A DNA stretch of 10,079 bases from positions 1 to 10,079 of the forward strand of contig SHYX01000087.1 in the NCBI GenBank assembly GCA_009692585.1, written 5' to 3'. The notes below the pieces were generated by a model, which did not search any database, was not told where the DNA came from, and saw only the letters and a program-made list of their open reading frames with translations. This stretch comes from Myxococcales bacterium (GTDB lineage Bacteria; Myxococcota; UBA796; SXON01). Made by a program: the position numbers and the translations under genes. Positions 1 through 6,310 of the stretch are shown here, in pieces (within the stretch, counting starts at the first letter, position 1; every line of letters starts with the position of its first letter).

Positions 1-236
1 CCGTCGCAGTTGTTGTCCTTGCCGTCGCAGACCTCGGTGCCCAGCGGGTTGATGCCGGCGTCGTTGTCGTCGCAATCGCCGTCCGCAGCGGTGTACCCAT
101 CGCCGTCCTGGTCGATGTTCCCGCTGTCGTCGATGTTGTTCTGCCCGGCAGTATCTTCGTCGGCCTTGCTGTCGGTGTCGGCACCGGTGCACGCAAGGCC
201 GAGAAGGAAGGACAGACCGAGGGGGGAGCGGTTCAT
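1..236 (-). CDS. Putative lipoprotein with MopE-type metal-binding motif (3' end beyond window)
   Basis: The gene starts at the ATG at 234-236 and runs off the left edge, giving 78 complete codons. Residues 1-16 form a short lipoprotein-like signal: an Arg, a hydrophobic stretch SFLLGLA, then Cys16 followed by TGAD. The lipobox is slightly atypical, with Gly at -3. An Asp/Asn/Ser-rich linker follows (residues 17-41). Next comes a calcium-loop-like DQDGDGY (42-48), then DGDCDDND and CDGKDNNCDG (52-79). This Cys/Asp pattern is that of the putative metal-binding MopE-type motif, common as tandem copies in exported myxobacterial and deltaproteobacterial proteins; more copies would be expected past the edge. 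The gene lies 74 bp downstream of the 609-aa gene in the same direction and may share its transcript. The mature protein is probably lipid-anchored. Its function is unknown beyond likely divalent-cation binding. Confidence 0.82.
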   Translation of the reverse strand, partial: MNRSPLGLSFLLGLACTGADTDSKADEDTAGQNNIDDSGNIDQDGDGYTAADGDCDDNDAGINPLGTEVCDGKDNNCD

Positions 237-310
237 GTCGCCATAGTACCGCACATCCGGCGTCAGCGCGGGTCGAACTCCAGCGTCGTCGCGGGTAGCT
301 GGGCGCCCCC
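237..310. other. Short intergenic region, same-strand genes
   Basis: These 74 bp separate the 609-aa gene from the lipoprotein gene downstream of it. There is no U-tract terminator. The perfect palindrome GGGCGCCC near 301-308 has no loop and is not a usable intrinsic terminator. Co-transcription is therefore possible. The frame of the upstream gene stays open for 15 GC3-rich codons after its TGA, to a second TGA at 263-265. Confidence 0.5.
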
Positions 311-2140
311 TCAGCGCACCTTGACCTTGTGTCGGTAGTCGAAGCCGACCCACAACTGTTCGTCCAGCACGAGTGTCTTCTCGAAGAAGTAGGCGTTGCC
401 GGTCAGCGGGAGCTGGACCTCGACGGGCTCGACCCCCTGGCCCAGGGCGCCGGTCTCGCCCTGGTTCTGGACCTCGGCGTTCACGGCCTGGCGAGCGTTC
501 TGCGAGACGACCGCCTCCGCGGGGAGGACCGGCGCCGCCGAGAACCAGTCGACGCGGCGCACGGTGCCCTCCGACGTGCGCGGCAGGATGACCGCGGTCG
601 CGGGCAGGTAGACCGTCCACTGCAACACGCTGGTGGGCGCGTCGACGCGCGGAAGCTCGACCTTCATCTCCCCGCGCCCCTTGGCCAGCTCGCCGCCGCC
701 TTCGATGTACACCAACTCGACCAGGAAAGCGGAAAGCGCGCCGCCGGACGCATCGCTCCGCACCAGCGGCACGAGCACGCCGCCCTTCTCGCCGCGGGCC
801 ACTTTCACGCCGCGGCCCGCCACCGACGCGCTCCAGACCTCGGCGCCGTCGGGGATGGACACCTTGAGGAACTGCTTGCGGTTGTTGCGGACGCCGTAGC
901 GCACGCGCGTCATGCGCCGGCCATCCTCGGTGACCAGGGTCTCGGCCGAAGTGGTGTCGACCAGCGTCACCAACATGTCCAGGTCGGGGTGCTGCTTGAC
1001 CTCCAGCGGAATCTTCACGTCCCCGCCGCGCGCCCGGTAGGCCAGGAGCACGGGAAAGTCGGTGGCCCCGGTGATGGCGGCCGGCAGCTCCCGGACATCG
1101 ATGGGAACGGCCCCGGTGGCGCCCTTGGCTACCAGTTCAACCGCGCTGCGCGCATCGACGCCCACGTAGTCGGTCTCGCGGGTGACGCCGCTCAGCCGGA
1201 CCAACGGGATGTCGGCACCGCTGACCAGGGCGCGTTCGTAGTCGATGCCCAGGCGGTACAAGCCCTCCGCGCCGTAGTTCAACTCGACGTCGATGCCGCC
1301 GGTCTTGGTTTGCGTCCAGTTGCGGATGCCGTTGCCCCGGACGTCGAGCACCGTGACCTCGGCCGGGAGGTCGACGTGGAACTTGTCGATCTTGTTGTGG
1401 AGCACGGTGTAGTCGATGTCGGCCTTGCAGGTGAGCACGCCTTCGCTCACCCCGACGATGGTGCGTGCTTCTGCGTAGACCCGGGCTTCCCGCTCGGCCT
1501 CGGCCTCGGTCTGGTCCTTGACCTTGCGCGCCCAACTGACGGTGAGGCTGGACATCGCTGGAACGTAGGCCTCGACGCGCCGTTCGTTGCCCACACTCGT
1601 GGCGTTGAGGCCTTGCGCGCCGGGCACGGAGAACTCGAGTTCGTCGGCGCTCTGCACCGAGAGCCCCACGACCGTGGCCCCCGCCGACGGCAGCGGCAGG
1701 GTGAAACCCGTCTCGCCGTCACCGGTGAACAGCTTCACCACGAACTCGAGGTTCGCCTCGAAGTTGCCGGGCTTGTCGGTGATGAGCGTGTAGTAGTCGC
1801 TCTGGACGAAGAGCGCGGCGTCCTTGCCGCCGAGCGTCGCCGAACGCAGTGCGGTCGCGGCGCCCAGCAGTGGAACTGTGGTCCAACCCTCTTTTTTGTG
1901 CACCACACCGCGCAGGTTCAGCTTCACCACTGCGTAGGCCTCCTCGCCCTGACCGACCACGGAGCCGGTGAACACGGCGCGATCGAGCGTCCAGTCGCGG
2001 GGGCTGACGACCTTGGGCTGCTGATCAAGCACGTACTTGCTGTAGAGCGTGTTGAAGTCGTTCCAGGGAAGCTCGACCTTGCCGCCCCCCGAGGTGAAGG
2101 GGGCGGCGAGCGCCATCGAGAGGATGAGGAGGAGGGTCAT
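311..2140 (-). CDS. Exported beta-rich protein of unknown function, 609 aa
   Basis: The protein begins with a short Sec-type signal (MTLLLILSMALAAP, cleavage likely near residue 13), so it is probably periplasmic or outer-membrane associated. The body looks beta-rich, with alternating hydrophobic strands. Residues 202-230 are a charged helical insert (KDQTEAEAEREAR). Residues 413-520 contain RNNRKQFLKV, a short loop ending in VLVPL, LVELVYIE, and GEMKVELPRVDAP. This block recurs in the upstream 962-aa protein at 358-465, and weaker similarity continues N-terminally (SLTVSW and GVL...VDLP segments), so the two are paralogues over most of this protein's length. The ATG overlaps the upstream stop as ATGA. 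A GGAG lies inside the upstream gene 5-8 nt before that ATG, which points to translational coupling. I do not recognise a named family. A role as an envelope partner of the 962-aa protein is inferred from the pairing only. Confidence 0.85.
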   Translation of the reverse strand: MTLLLILSMALAAPFTSGGGKVELPWNDFNTLYSKYVLDQQPKVVSPRDWTLDRAVFTGSVVGQGEEAYAVVKLNLRGVVHKKEGWTTVPLLGAATALRSATLGGKDAALFVQSDYYTLITDKPGNFEANLEFVVKLFTGDGETGFTLPLPSAGATVVGLSVQSADELEFSVPGAQGLNATSVGNERRVEAYVPAMSSLTVSWARKVKDQTEAEAEREARVYAEARTIVGVSEGVLTCKADIDYTVLHNKIDKFHVDLPAEVTVLDVRGNGIRNWTQTKTGGIDVELNYGAEGLYRLGIDYERALVSGADIPLVRLSGVTRETDYVGVDARSAVELVAKGATGAVPIDVRELPAAITGATDFPVLLAYRARGGDVKIPLEVKQHPDLDMLVTLVDTTSAETLVTEDGRRMTRVRYGVRNNRKQFLKVSIPDGAEVWSASVAGRGVKVARGEKGGVLVPLVRSDASGGALSAFLVELVYIEGGGELAKGRGEMKVELPRVDAPTSVLQWTVYLPATAVILPRTSEGTVRRVDWFSAAPVLPAEAVVSQNARQAVNAEVQNQGETGALGQGVEPVEVQLPLTGNAYFFEKTLVLDEQLWVGFDYRHKVKVR

Positions 2141-5025
2141 GGTTTCTCCGGTGATGTCTGTCGGTAATGGAACTGGAAGGTCGGAAACTGGCCGGCAGGC
2201 AGCAGCGCCTGGTCGGTGGTGAGGGTGGGACCGTCAAGGGGCATGGCCAGCGCCATCGGGGAGGCGCTGGCCACCAGGGCGGCGCGACGTTCGGGGAGCG
2301 GTCGGGGGCGGTCGGGTCGTGGCCGGAGCTTGCCGTCCTCGGCCCCGGTGACATCGGCCGGCTCGGCGTCGCCACTCCAGCGATTGCGGTCGCGCCCGGA
2401 TTCGTCGCCGTTGGCGTCCGGGTAAACCTGTTGGTCATCGGCGGCGACGACCAGACTCTCGGCGGTTGCGCGCCCGGCCTTGCTGGGCATCCGGGCCGAC
2501 GGCGGCGAAGGGGGCGGGGGGGAGGCCATCGCGGGCGCCATCGCGGGCGCGGGGCGCGGTGTCGCGGCCGTCACGGGGGGCCGTCCCGGCGGCGGTTTCT
2601 GGGCGGGTTTCTTCTCGAAGACCATCTGCTCGTCATCGTTGTCGGCGCCCGAGGACTCCCGCGACGGCCCCTCGACGCGCTCTTCTTCCTCGACCTTCTT
2701 CTTTTTGAGTCCGAAGCCCTTTGTGGCCTTCGTTCGGGGGGTGGTCGCGGCCTCGGGCATCGGCTCGCCCGCCGCCGTCGCCTCCTCGGGAGCGGCCTCG
2801 AACGCGATGCCGGCGTCGGGCGTGTCGACGACGCTGCCGCTCCCGCTGCCGTACCCAAAGCCCTGACCGCCGCGGCCCTCGCCGTTGACACCGAGGCCGA
2901 CGTTCCCATCGTCGGCGACCCCGGCATGGCGATCGCCCACCGCGATGGTGGCCAGCTCGCCGTAGCCGACGGACTCGCCGCTGCTTCCACCGGAGACGCC
3001 GCCCAGCGAAACGCCCAACTCGTCGCCGACCAGGCCACCCTCGATCGCGTCCCCGCCGAACGAGAACGAAGAGCTGGCATAGGACGAGGGTTTGTCCGCC
3101 TCGTGCCGCTTCATCTTTTCGCTGCGCACCTCGGCGAGCTTGCGGGTGGCCACGCTGATGTTGGACGTCTGCTCGGCGTTTTCGAACTGCTCGATCTTCT
3201 TGAGTTCGTTGGCCACCACGATCGACTGCTCGTAGGCCCGCTCCGCGGCGTCCAGATCGCCGGAGCGGTACAGATAGTCGGCGCTCCTGGCCACCTCCTT
3301 CTGCTGCTCTTCCAGACCCGACGCCTTGGCGCGCGCCATGTCCTTGACCCGCCGCGACCCCATGTCGTTCTTGGTGTTCCGCCCCTCCAGGACGTCGAGG
3401 TTGTCTTGTAGAAGCGCGGCGTCCTCGTTGGCGGCGTCGACGTTCTTGGCCTCGTCCAGCCAGCCCTGCGCGGTGCTCCAGTCGTTCTCCTTGTAGGCGC
3501 TCACGGCGTTTTGAAGCGCGGAGGAGACGACCTCCTGCTTACGACGGTCCGCTTCGGCCTCGACGCTCTGGTCGGCGACGGTCTCACGCTGCCGCAGGTC
3601 GCCCACGAGCATGGTGCCGCTGCCCCGTGTGGGCGTGCGCAGCGCGCGGAAACCACGGGGCAGGTGCACCTCCCAACGGGCCGCCTGGACCGGCGCATCG
3701 ACGCTGGGCAGGGTCAGCTCCATCTCGCCGCGGCGTTGCCAGGGCAACTGATCCACGCCGATCCACTCCACGTCCACGGGAAAGCTCAGGAGCCCCTTCA
3801 CCGTCTCGATCGACTTCTCCAACGGAATGTAGAGGCCGCCCGCCCCGTCCGCGAGCCCGCTGACCGGCTGGTTTCCGACGCGCACCACGATCGGGCGCCA
3901 GCCAGTCGCGGGCTTGACGTGGAGGTACTGCCGCCGCTCGTTGCGGACGCGCAGGTTCATCCGGAGCGCCAGGCGCCCTTCCTGAGCCGCGGCCAGGGTG
4001 TACCGGGCCTGGGTCACCACGGTGTCCGGCCCCTGGAGGTTGTCGCCGCCGGCTACGAGCACCCGCACCGGCTGGGGGCCGTGCCAGGCCGCCAGAGGCA
4101 CCCCGTCGCCGAGGTTCTTGGCCCAGGCAGGCAACTCGACCATCGGCACACTCGACGGCATCGCGATCGGAATCAGCTCGCCCTCGTCTGATCGGGCCAT
4201 GGTGACGTAGCGATCGACACGCTGTACACCGGCCGGAGCCGGCGACGGCACCGTCGATTCGCCCTTGCCCAACCGCACCCGCCCCTTGATGGTCACGGCG
4301 AACAAGCCGGTGACGGGCGCCTTGGGCTCGATCACCACCTGCGCCCCCTCCTTCCGCCACTTCGCCACCCCCGGACCGGCGATCTCCAACTCGTCCAGGC
4401 CGGCGACGTCGACCGTCAGCCGCTTCGCCTCGCCCCGAAGGACGCGCCAGCGGAGCACCCCCTCGACCAGGAGTCCACCGCCATCGTCTCGAAAGACGGT
4501 CGCCGCCTCGCCCTGGGCCAGGAGTCCCTGCTGAATCACCTCGCCGTCGACTTGGGGGCGCCAGCTGACGCTGAGGTGCTCTGTCGGGGTGAGCCACCCG
4601 TCGACCGCGCCGTTGACGGTGACGTCGAGTCCGGGCGCGTCAATCTCGACGCGGGTGCGCGTGGCGGGGAGGATGCCGAGCTCGAGCGCGCCGTCGTCGC
4701 CGGCGTAGAGGCCTTCGAAGGACTGCTTCACCGTCCGCGTTTCGGGCCGCAGGGCCAGCTCCAGGCCTTCCGGCGTCGCAAGCACCGGACCACTCACGCT
4801 GGTGATGAGCAGCTCCGGGCCCACCAGACGGAGCACCTCGCCACGCGCATCCGGACTGCGCAGGGTGTAGGTGGCCTCGACCCGCACCGCTTCCCCGTCG
4901 CGGATGTGGAGCCTCCACACGGCATCGGACGCCGACCAGCCGATCGGCGCCGGTGCGGGGCCCCAGGGGCTCTCGGCGAGGCCGGGGCCGGCGACGAGCA
5001 GAATGAGGAGGGGGACGGGCACCAT
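2137..5025 (-). CDS. Large exported protein: beta domain, TPR-like helices, low-complexity tail, 962 aa
   Basis: An N-terminal signal (hydrophobic PLLILLVAGPGLA, cleavage likely after residue 17) indicates export. Residues 30-475 form a beta-rich region homologous to the downstream 609-aa protein; the clearest part is RNERRQYLHV at 361-370, GLYIPL at 397-402 and GEMELTLPSVDAP at 433-445. Residues 500-545 and 570-615 are two TPR-like helical pairs (the second reads YLYRSGDLDAAERAYEQS), followed by charged helix to about 645. The C-terminal third is low complexity: Ser/Gly-rich 646-735, acidic and Ala/Glu-rich 738-765, a KKKK cluster at 774-777 followed by Glu-rich sequence, then a Pro/Ala-rich segment 806-850 and an acidic/Arg-rich segment 860-915. 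The start is the ATG at 5023-5025; no clear ribosome site precedes it. The layout suggests an envelope scaffold or protein-binding factor, but the function is unknown. Confidence 0.85.
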   Translation of the reverse strand: MVPVPLLILLVAGPGLAESPWGPAPAPIGWSASDAVWRLHIRDGEAVRVEATYTLRSPDARGEVLRLVGPELLITSVSGPVLATPEGLELALRPETRTVKQSFEGLYAGDDGALELGILPATRTRVEIDAPGLDVTVNGAVDGWLTPTEHLSVSWRPQVDGEVIQQGLLAQGEAATVFRDDGGGLLVEGVLRWRVLRGEAKRLTVDVAGLDELEIAGPGVAKWRKEGAQVVIEPKAPVTGLFAVTIKGRVRLGKGESTVPSPAPAGVQRVDRYVTMARSDEGELIPIAMPSSVPMVELPAWAKNLGDGVPLAAWHGPQPVRVLVAGGDNLQGPDTVVTQARYTLAAAQEGRLALRMNLRVRNERRQYLHVKPATGWRPIVVRVGNQPVSGLADGAGGLYIPLEKSIETVKGLLSFPVDVEWIGVDQLPWQRRGEMELTLPSVDAPVQAARWEVHLPRGFRALRTPTRGSGTMLVGDLRQRETVADQSVEAEADRRKQEVVSSALQNAVSAYKENDWSTAQGWLDEAKNVDAANEDAALLQDNLDVLEGRNTKNDMGSRRVKDMARAKASGLEEQQKEVARSADYLYRSGDLDAAERAYEQSIVVANELKKIEQFENAEQTSNISVATRKLAEVRSEKMKRHEADKPSSYASSSFSFGGDAIEGGLVGDELGVSLGGVSGGSSGESVGYGELATIAVGDRHAGVADDGNVGLGVNGEGRGGQGFGYGSGSGSVVDTPDAGIAFEAAPEEATAAGEPMPEAATTPRTKATKGFGLKKKKVEEEERVEGPSRESSGADNDDEQMVFEKKPAQKPPPGRPPVTAATPRPAPAMAPAMASPPPPSPPSARMPSKAGRATAESLVVAADDQQVYPDANGDESGRDRNRWSGDAEPADVTGAEDGKLRPRPDRPRPLPERRAALVASASPMALAMPLDGPTLTTDQALLPAGQFPTFQFHYRQTSPEKP

Positions 5026-5116
5026 CGCCCCGACAACGTAGCGCGCACCGGGTGCCTTACAGTCGGTCCCGCTTTGTCAACGTCGGGGACGGCCCGGTTA
5101 GCTGCCGCCTCAGCTC
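5026..5116. promoter_or_regulatory. Divergent promoter region
   Basis: These 91 bp separate the divergent starts of the 962-aa gene and the hydrolase gene, so they must hold both promoters unless the transcripts are leaderless. A 7-bp inverted repeat, CCCCGAC (5028-5034) and GTCGGGG (5082-5088), flanks the middle and could be an operator, but is weak in GC-rich DNA. For the plus-strand gene a candidate -35 is TTGTCA (5074-5079), with an 18-bp spacer to TTAGCT (5098-5103), 13 nt before the ATG. Neither start has a convincing Shine-Dalgarno sequence. Confidence 0.35.
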
Positions 5117-5947
5117 ATGCTCCGACACACCCTCCAGAGCGCGTCCGGCACCACGCCGAAACACTGGTGCTGGCTGCTTCACGGCATCCTCGGCTCTAGT
5201 CAGAACCTGCGGCTGGTCGCGCGCCGGCTCGTCGCGGACCTCCCCGACTGGGGCTTCGTCCTCCCCGACCTCCGGAACCACGGCGACAGCCACGAGCAGC
5301 CGTCGCCGCACACCGTGACCGGATGCGTCGCCGATCTCGACGAACTGGAGGTCCAGCTGGACTTCTCCGTCCACAGCGCGATCGGTCATAGTTTCGGGGG
5401 CAAGGTCGCCCTGGCCTGGGGCGCCTCGCGCGAAGCCGCGTCCCCGGCCCAGCACCTCTGGGCCCTCGACGTGCCGCCGGGGCGGCCCGACCTGGGGTTG
5501 GCGCTCCAGTCCGACGTCGTCCGGGTGGTGGCGGCGCTGCGCCGGATCCCGATGCCGCTGCCCCGTCGCGACAGCATCGTTTCGCTACTGGGAGATCTTG
5601 GTTTTAGCCCGATGATGGGCCAGTGGATGACCACCAACCTTCGTCCGGGTGATGGCGGTTTCATCTGGCGTTTCGATCTCGACGGCATCGAGGCGATGTT
5701 GGGCGACTACGCGGAGGTGGACCTGTGGCCGTGGCTGGAGGACCCCCGACGGCGCACCCGCGTGGACGTGGTGCGGGCGGGGCGCTCGCCCCGATGGGAA
5801 CCGGGCGAGCTGGCGCGCTTCGGCCTCCCGCTCCTGCATCTGCACCTGCTTCCCGACGCCGGGCATTGGGTCCACGTCGATGACCCGGACGGGCTGCACC
5901 GCCTGTTGGTCGCGGGCCTGGCGCCGGTCAGCCCAAGCGCGCCTTGA
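5117..5947 (+). CDS. Alpha/beta hydrolase, YbfF/ABHD11-like esterase
   Basis: The 276-aa protein has the alpha/beta-hydrolase landmarks in order: the oxyanion-loop motif LLHGILGSSQN (20-30), DLRNHGDS (51-58), and the nucleophile elbow GHSFGGKVAL (90-99), with Ser92 as predicted nucleophile. The C-terminal catalytic His is predicted at 250, in DAGHWVHVDDP. The RNHGDS and GHSxGGK signatures are characteristic of the YbfF/ABHD11 esterase group, which acts on acyl esters and acyl-CoA-type substrates. The catalytic acid is less certain; Asp118 in ALDVPPGRP is a candidate. The 276-aa length fits the family. There is no signal peptide, so it is probably cytoplasmic. The 3' end overlaps the convergent ArsC/Spx-like gene by 20 bp. 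The true substrate cannot be read from the sequence. Confidence 0.9.
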   Translation: MLRHTLQSASGTTPKHWCWLLHGILGSSQNLRLVARRLVADLPDWGFVLPDLRNHGDSHEQPSPHTVTGCVADLDELEVQLDFSVHSAIGHSFGGKVALAWGASREAASPAQHLWALDVPPGRPDLGLALQSDVVRVVAALRRIPMPLPRRDSIVSLLGDLGFSPMMGQWMTTNLRPGDGGFIWRFDLDGIEAMLGDYAEVDLWPWLEDPRRRTRVDVVRAGRSPRWEPGELARFGLPLLHLHLLPDAGHWVHVDDPDGLHRLLVAGLAPVSPSAP

Positions 5948-6281
5948 CCTCGTCCGCATCGAGGTTCCAGCCGACAATCGTCGCCTTGCCGTCGCGTTCG
6001 ACGATCGGCCGCTTCAGGAGCATCGGGTCGGCGGTGAACGCCTCCGCCCACTGCGCGTCGCTCCACGACTCCTTCTCCGGGCCGAGCGCCCGGTAGCTGC
6101 CGCCCGAGGTGTTGCGGAGCGCGCGGGCACCGAACGCTGCGACCCAGGCCTGGACCTGGGAACGGGCCGGCGGTGAGGCGCGGAAGTCCACGAATTGGTG
6201 CGGGAGCCGAGCCGAGATGAGGGCCGCACGGGCCTTCTTCACGGTGCTTCAGGAGGGGATGCCATAGACGAAGAGGGCCAT
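5928..6281 (-). CDS. Selenocysteine-containing ArsC/Spx (YffB)-like thioredoxin-fold protein, in-frame UGA
   Basis: Starting at the ATG at 6279-6281, the frame reads MALFVYGIPS, then TGA (6249-6251), then STVKKAR and on to a normal TGA at 5928-5930, 117 residues in all. The family N-terminus is YGIxxCxTxKKAR (E. coli YffB: YGIKNCDTIKKAR), so the UGA is exactly at the catalytic Cys (residue 11). Downstream, RNTSGGSYRAL, PMLLKRPIV and GKATIVGW match YffB's LNTRGTTWRKL, IIKRPLL and KPMLLGF. Length also matches (YffB 118 aa). The rest of the protein contains no Cys, so Sec11 would be the sole redox residue and there is no CxxC. A SECIS-like hairpin follows the UGA. A call from the in-frame GTG at 6240-6242 would lose strand 1 and the active site. 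ArsC/YffB/Spx members include arsenate reductases, transcription regulators and uncharacterised thiol oxidoreductases; the specific substrate is unknown. The alternative is a nonsense mutation or sequence error at this one codon. Confidence 0.85.
6214..6242 (-). promoter_or_regulatory. Candidate bacterial SECIS hairpin
   Basis: In the mRNA immediately after the UGA, a GGCC/GGCC stem (6231-6234 with 6222-6225) closes a 5-nt loop, CGUGC. The loop lies 19-23 nt after the UGA, with G at its second position followed by U. The stem can be extended downward to about 6242/6214, giving 9 pairs with 3 mismatches (A-C, A-A, U-U). Bacterial SECIS elements lie in this 16-37 nt range, have an upper stem of at least four pairs and need a G in the first two loop positions. 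This was folded by eye; GGCC stems are common in GC-rich DNA, so the position next to a Cys-site UGA carries most of the weight. Confidence 0.6.
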
Positions 6282-6310
6282 GATGCGTAGCTAACGGATA
6301 GCCTCGCCCG
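6282..6310. promoter_or_regulatory. Very short divergent promoter gap, 29 bp
   Basis: Only 29 bp lie between the divergent ATGs of the ArsC/Spx-like gene (6281) and the 541-aa gene (6311). At its centre is the palindrome TAGCTA (6288-6293), which could act as a -10-like element in either direction. On the minus strand GTTAGCT (6289-6295) ends 7 nt before the ATG, so that transcript would be nearly leaderless. No Shine-Dalgarno sequence is visible for either gene. In-frame stops upstream of both ATGs (TAG) rule out longer N-termini. If the 541-aa protein really starts further downstream, the promoter space is larger. Confidence 0.35.

Noticed and set aside
301..308. GGGCGCCC palindrome beyond the 609-aa gene as a terminator.
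   Set aside because: It has no loop and no T-tract, and it overlaps sequence just after the stop in GC-rich DNA.
263..313. In-frame extension of 15 GC3-rich codons (ending LEFDPR) after the TGA of the 609-aa gene, considered as a second UGA-selenocysteine site.
   Set aside because: There is no family Cys to match. The only nearby stem (CCAGC/GCTGG) has a 13-nt loop without G in its first two positions. Fifteen open codons in GC-rich DNA are unremarkable.
329..2167. Long plus-strand open frame opposite the 609-aa gene.
   Set aside because: It is a His/Arg/Val-rich shadow of the minus-strand gene, a common effect of high GC. It has no signal peptide or family motif, whereas the minus strand has a signal peptide and a paralogue.
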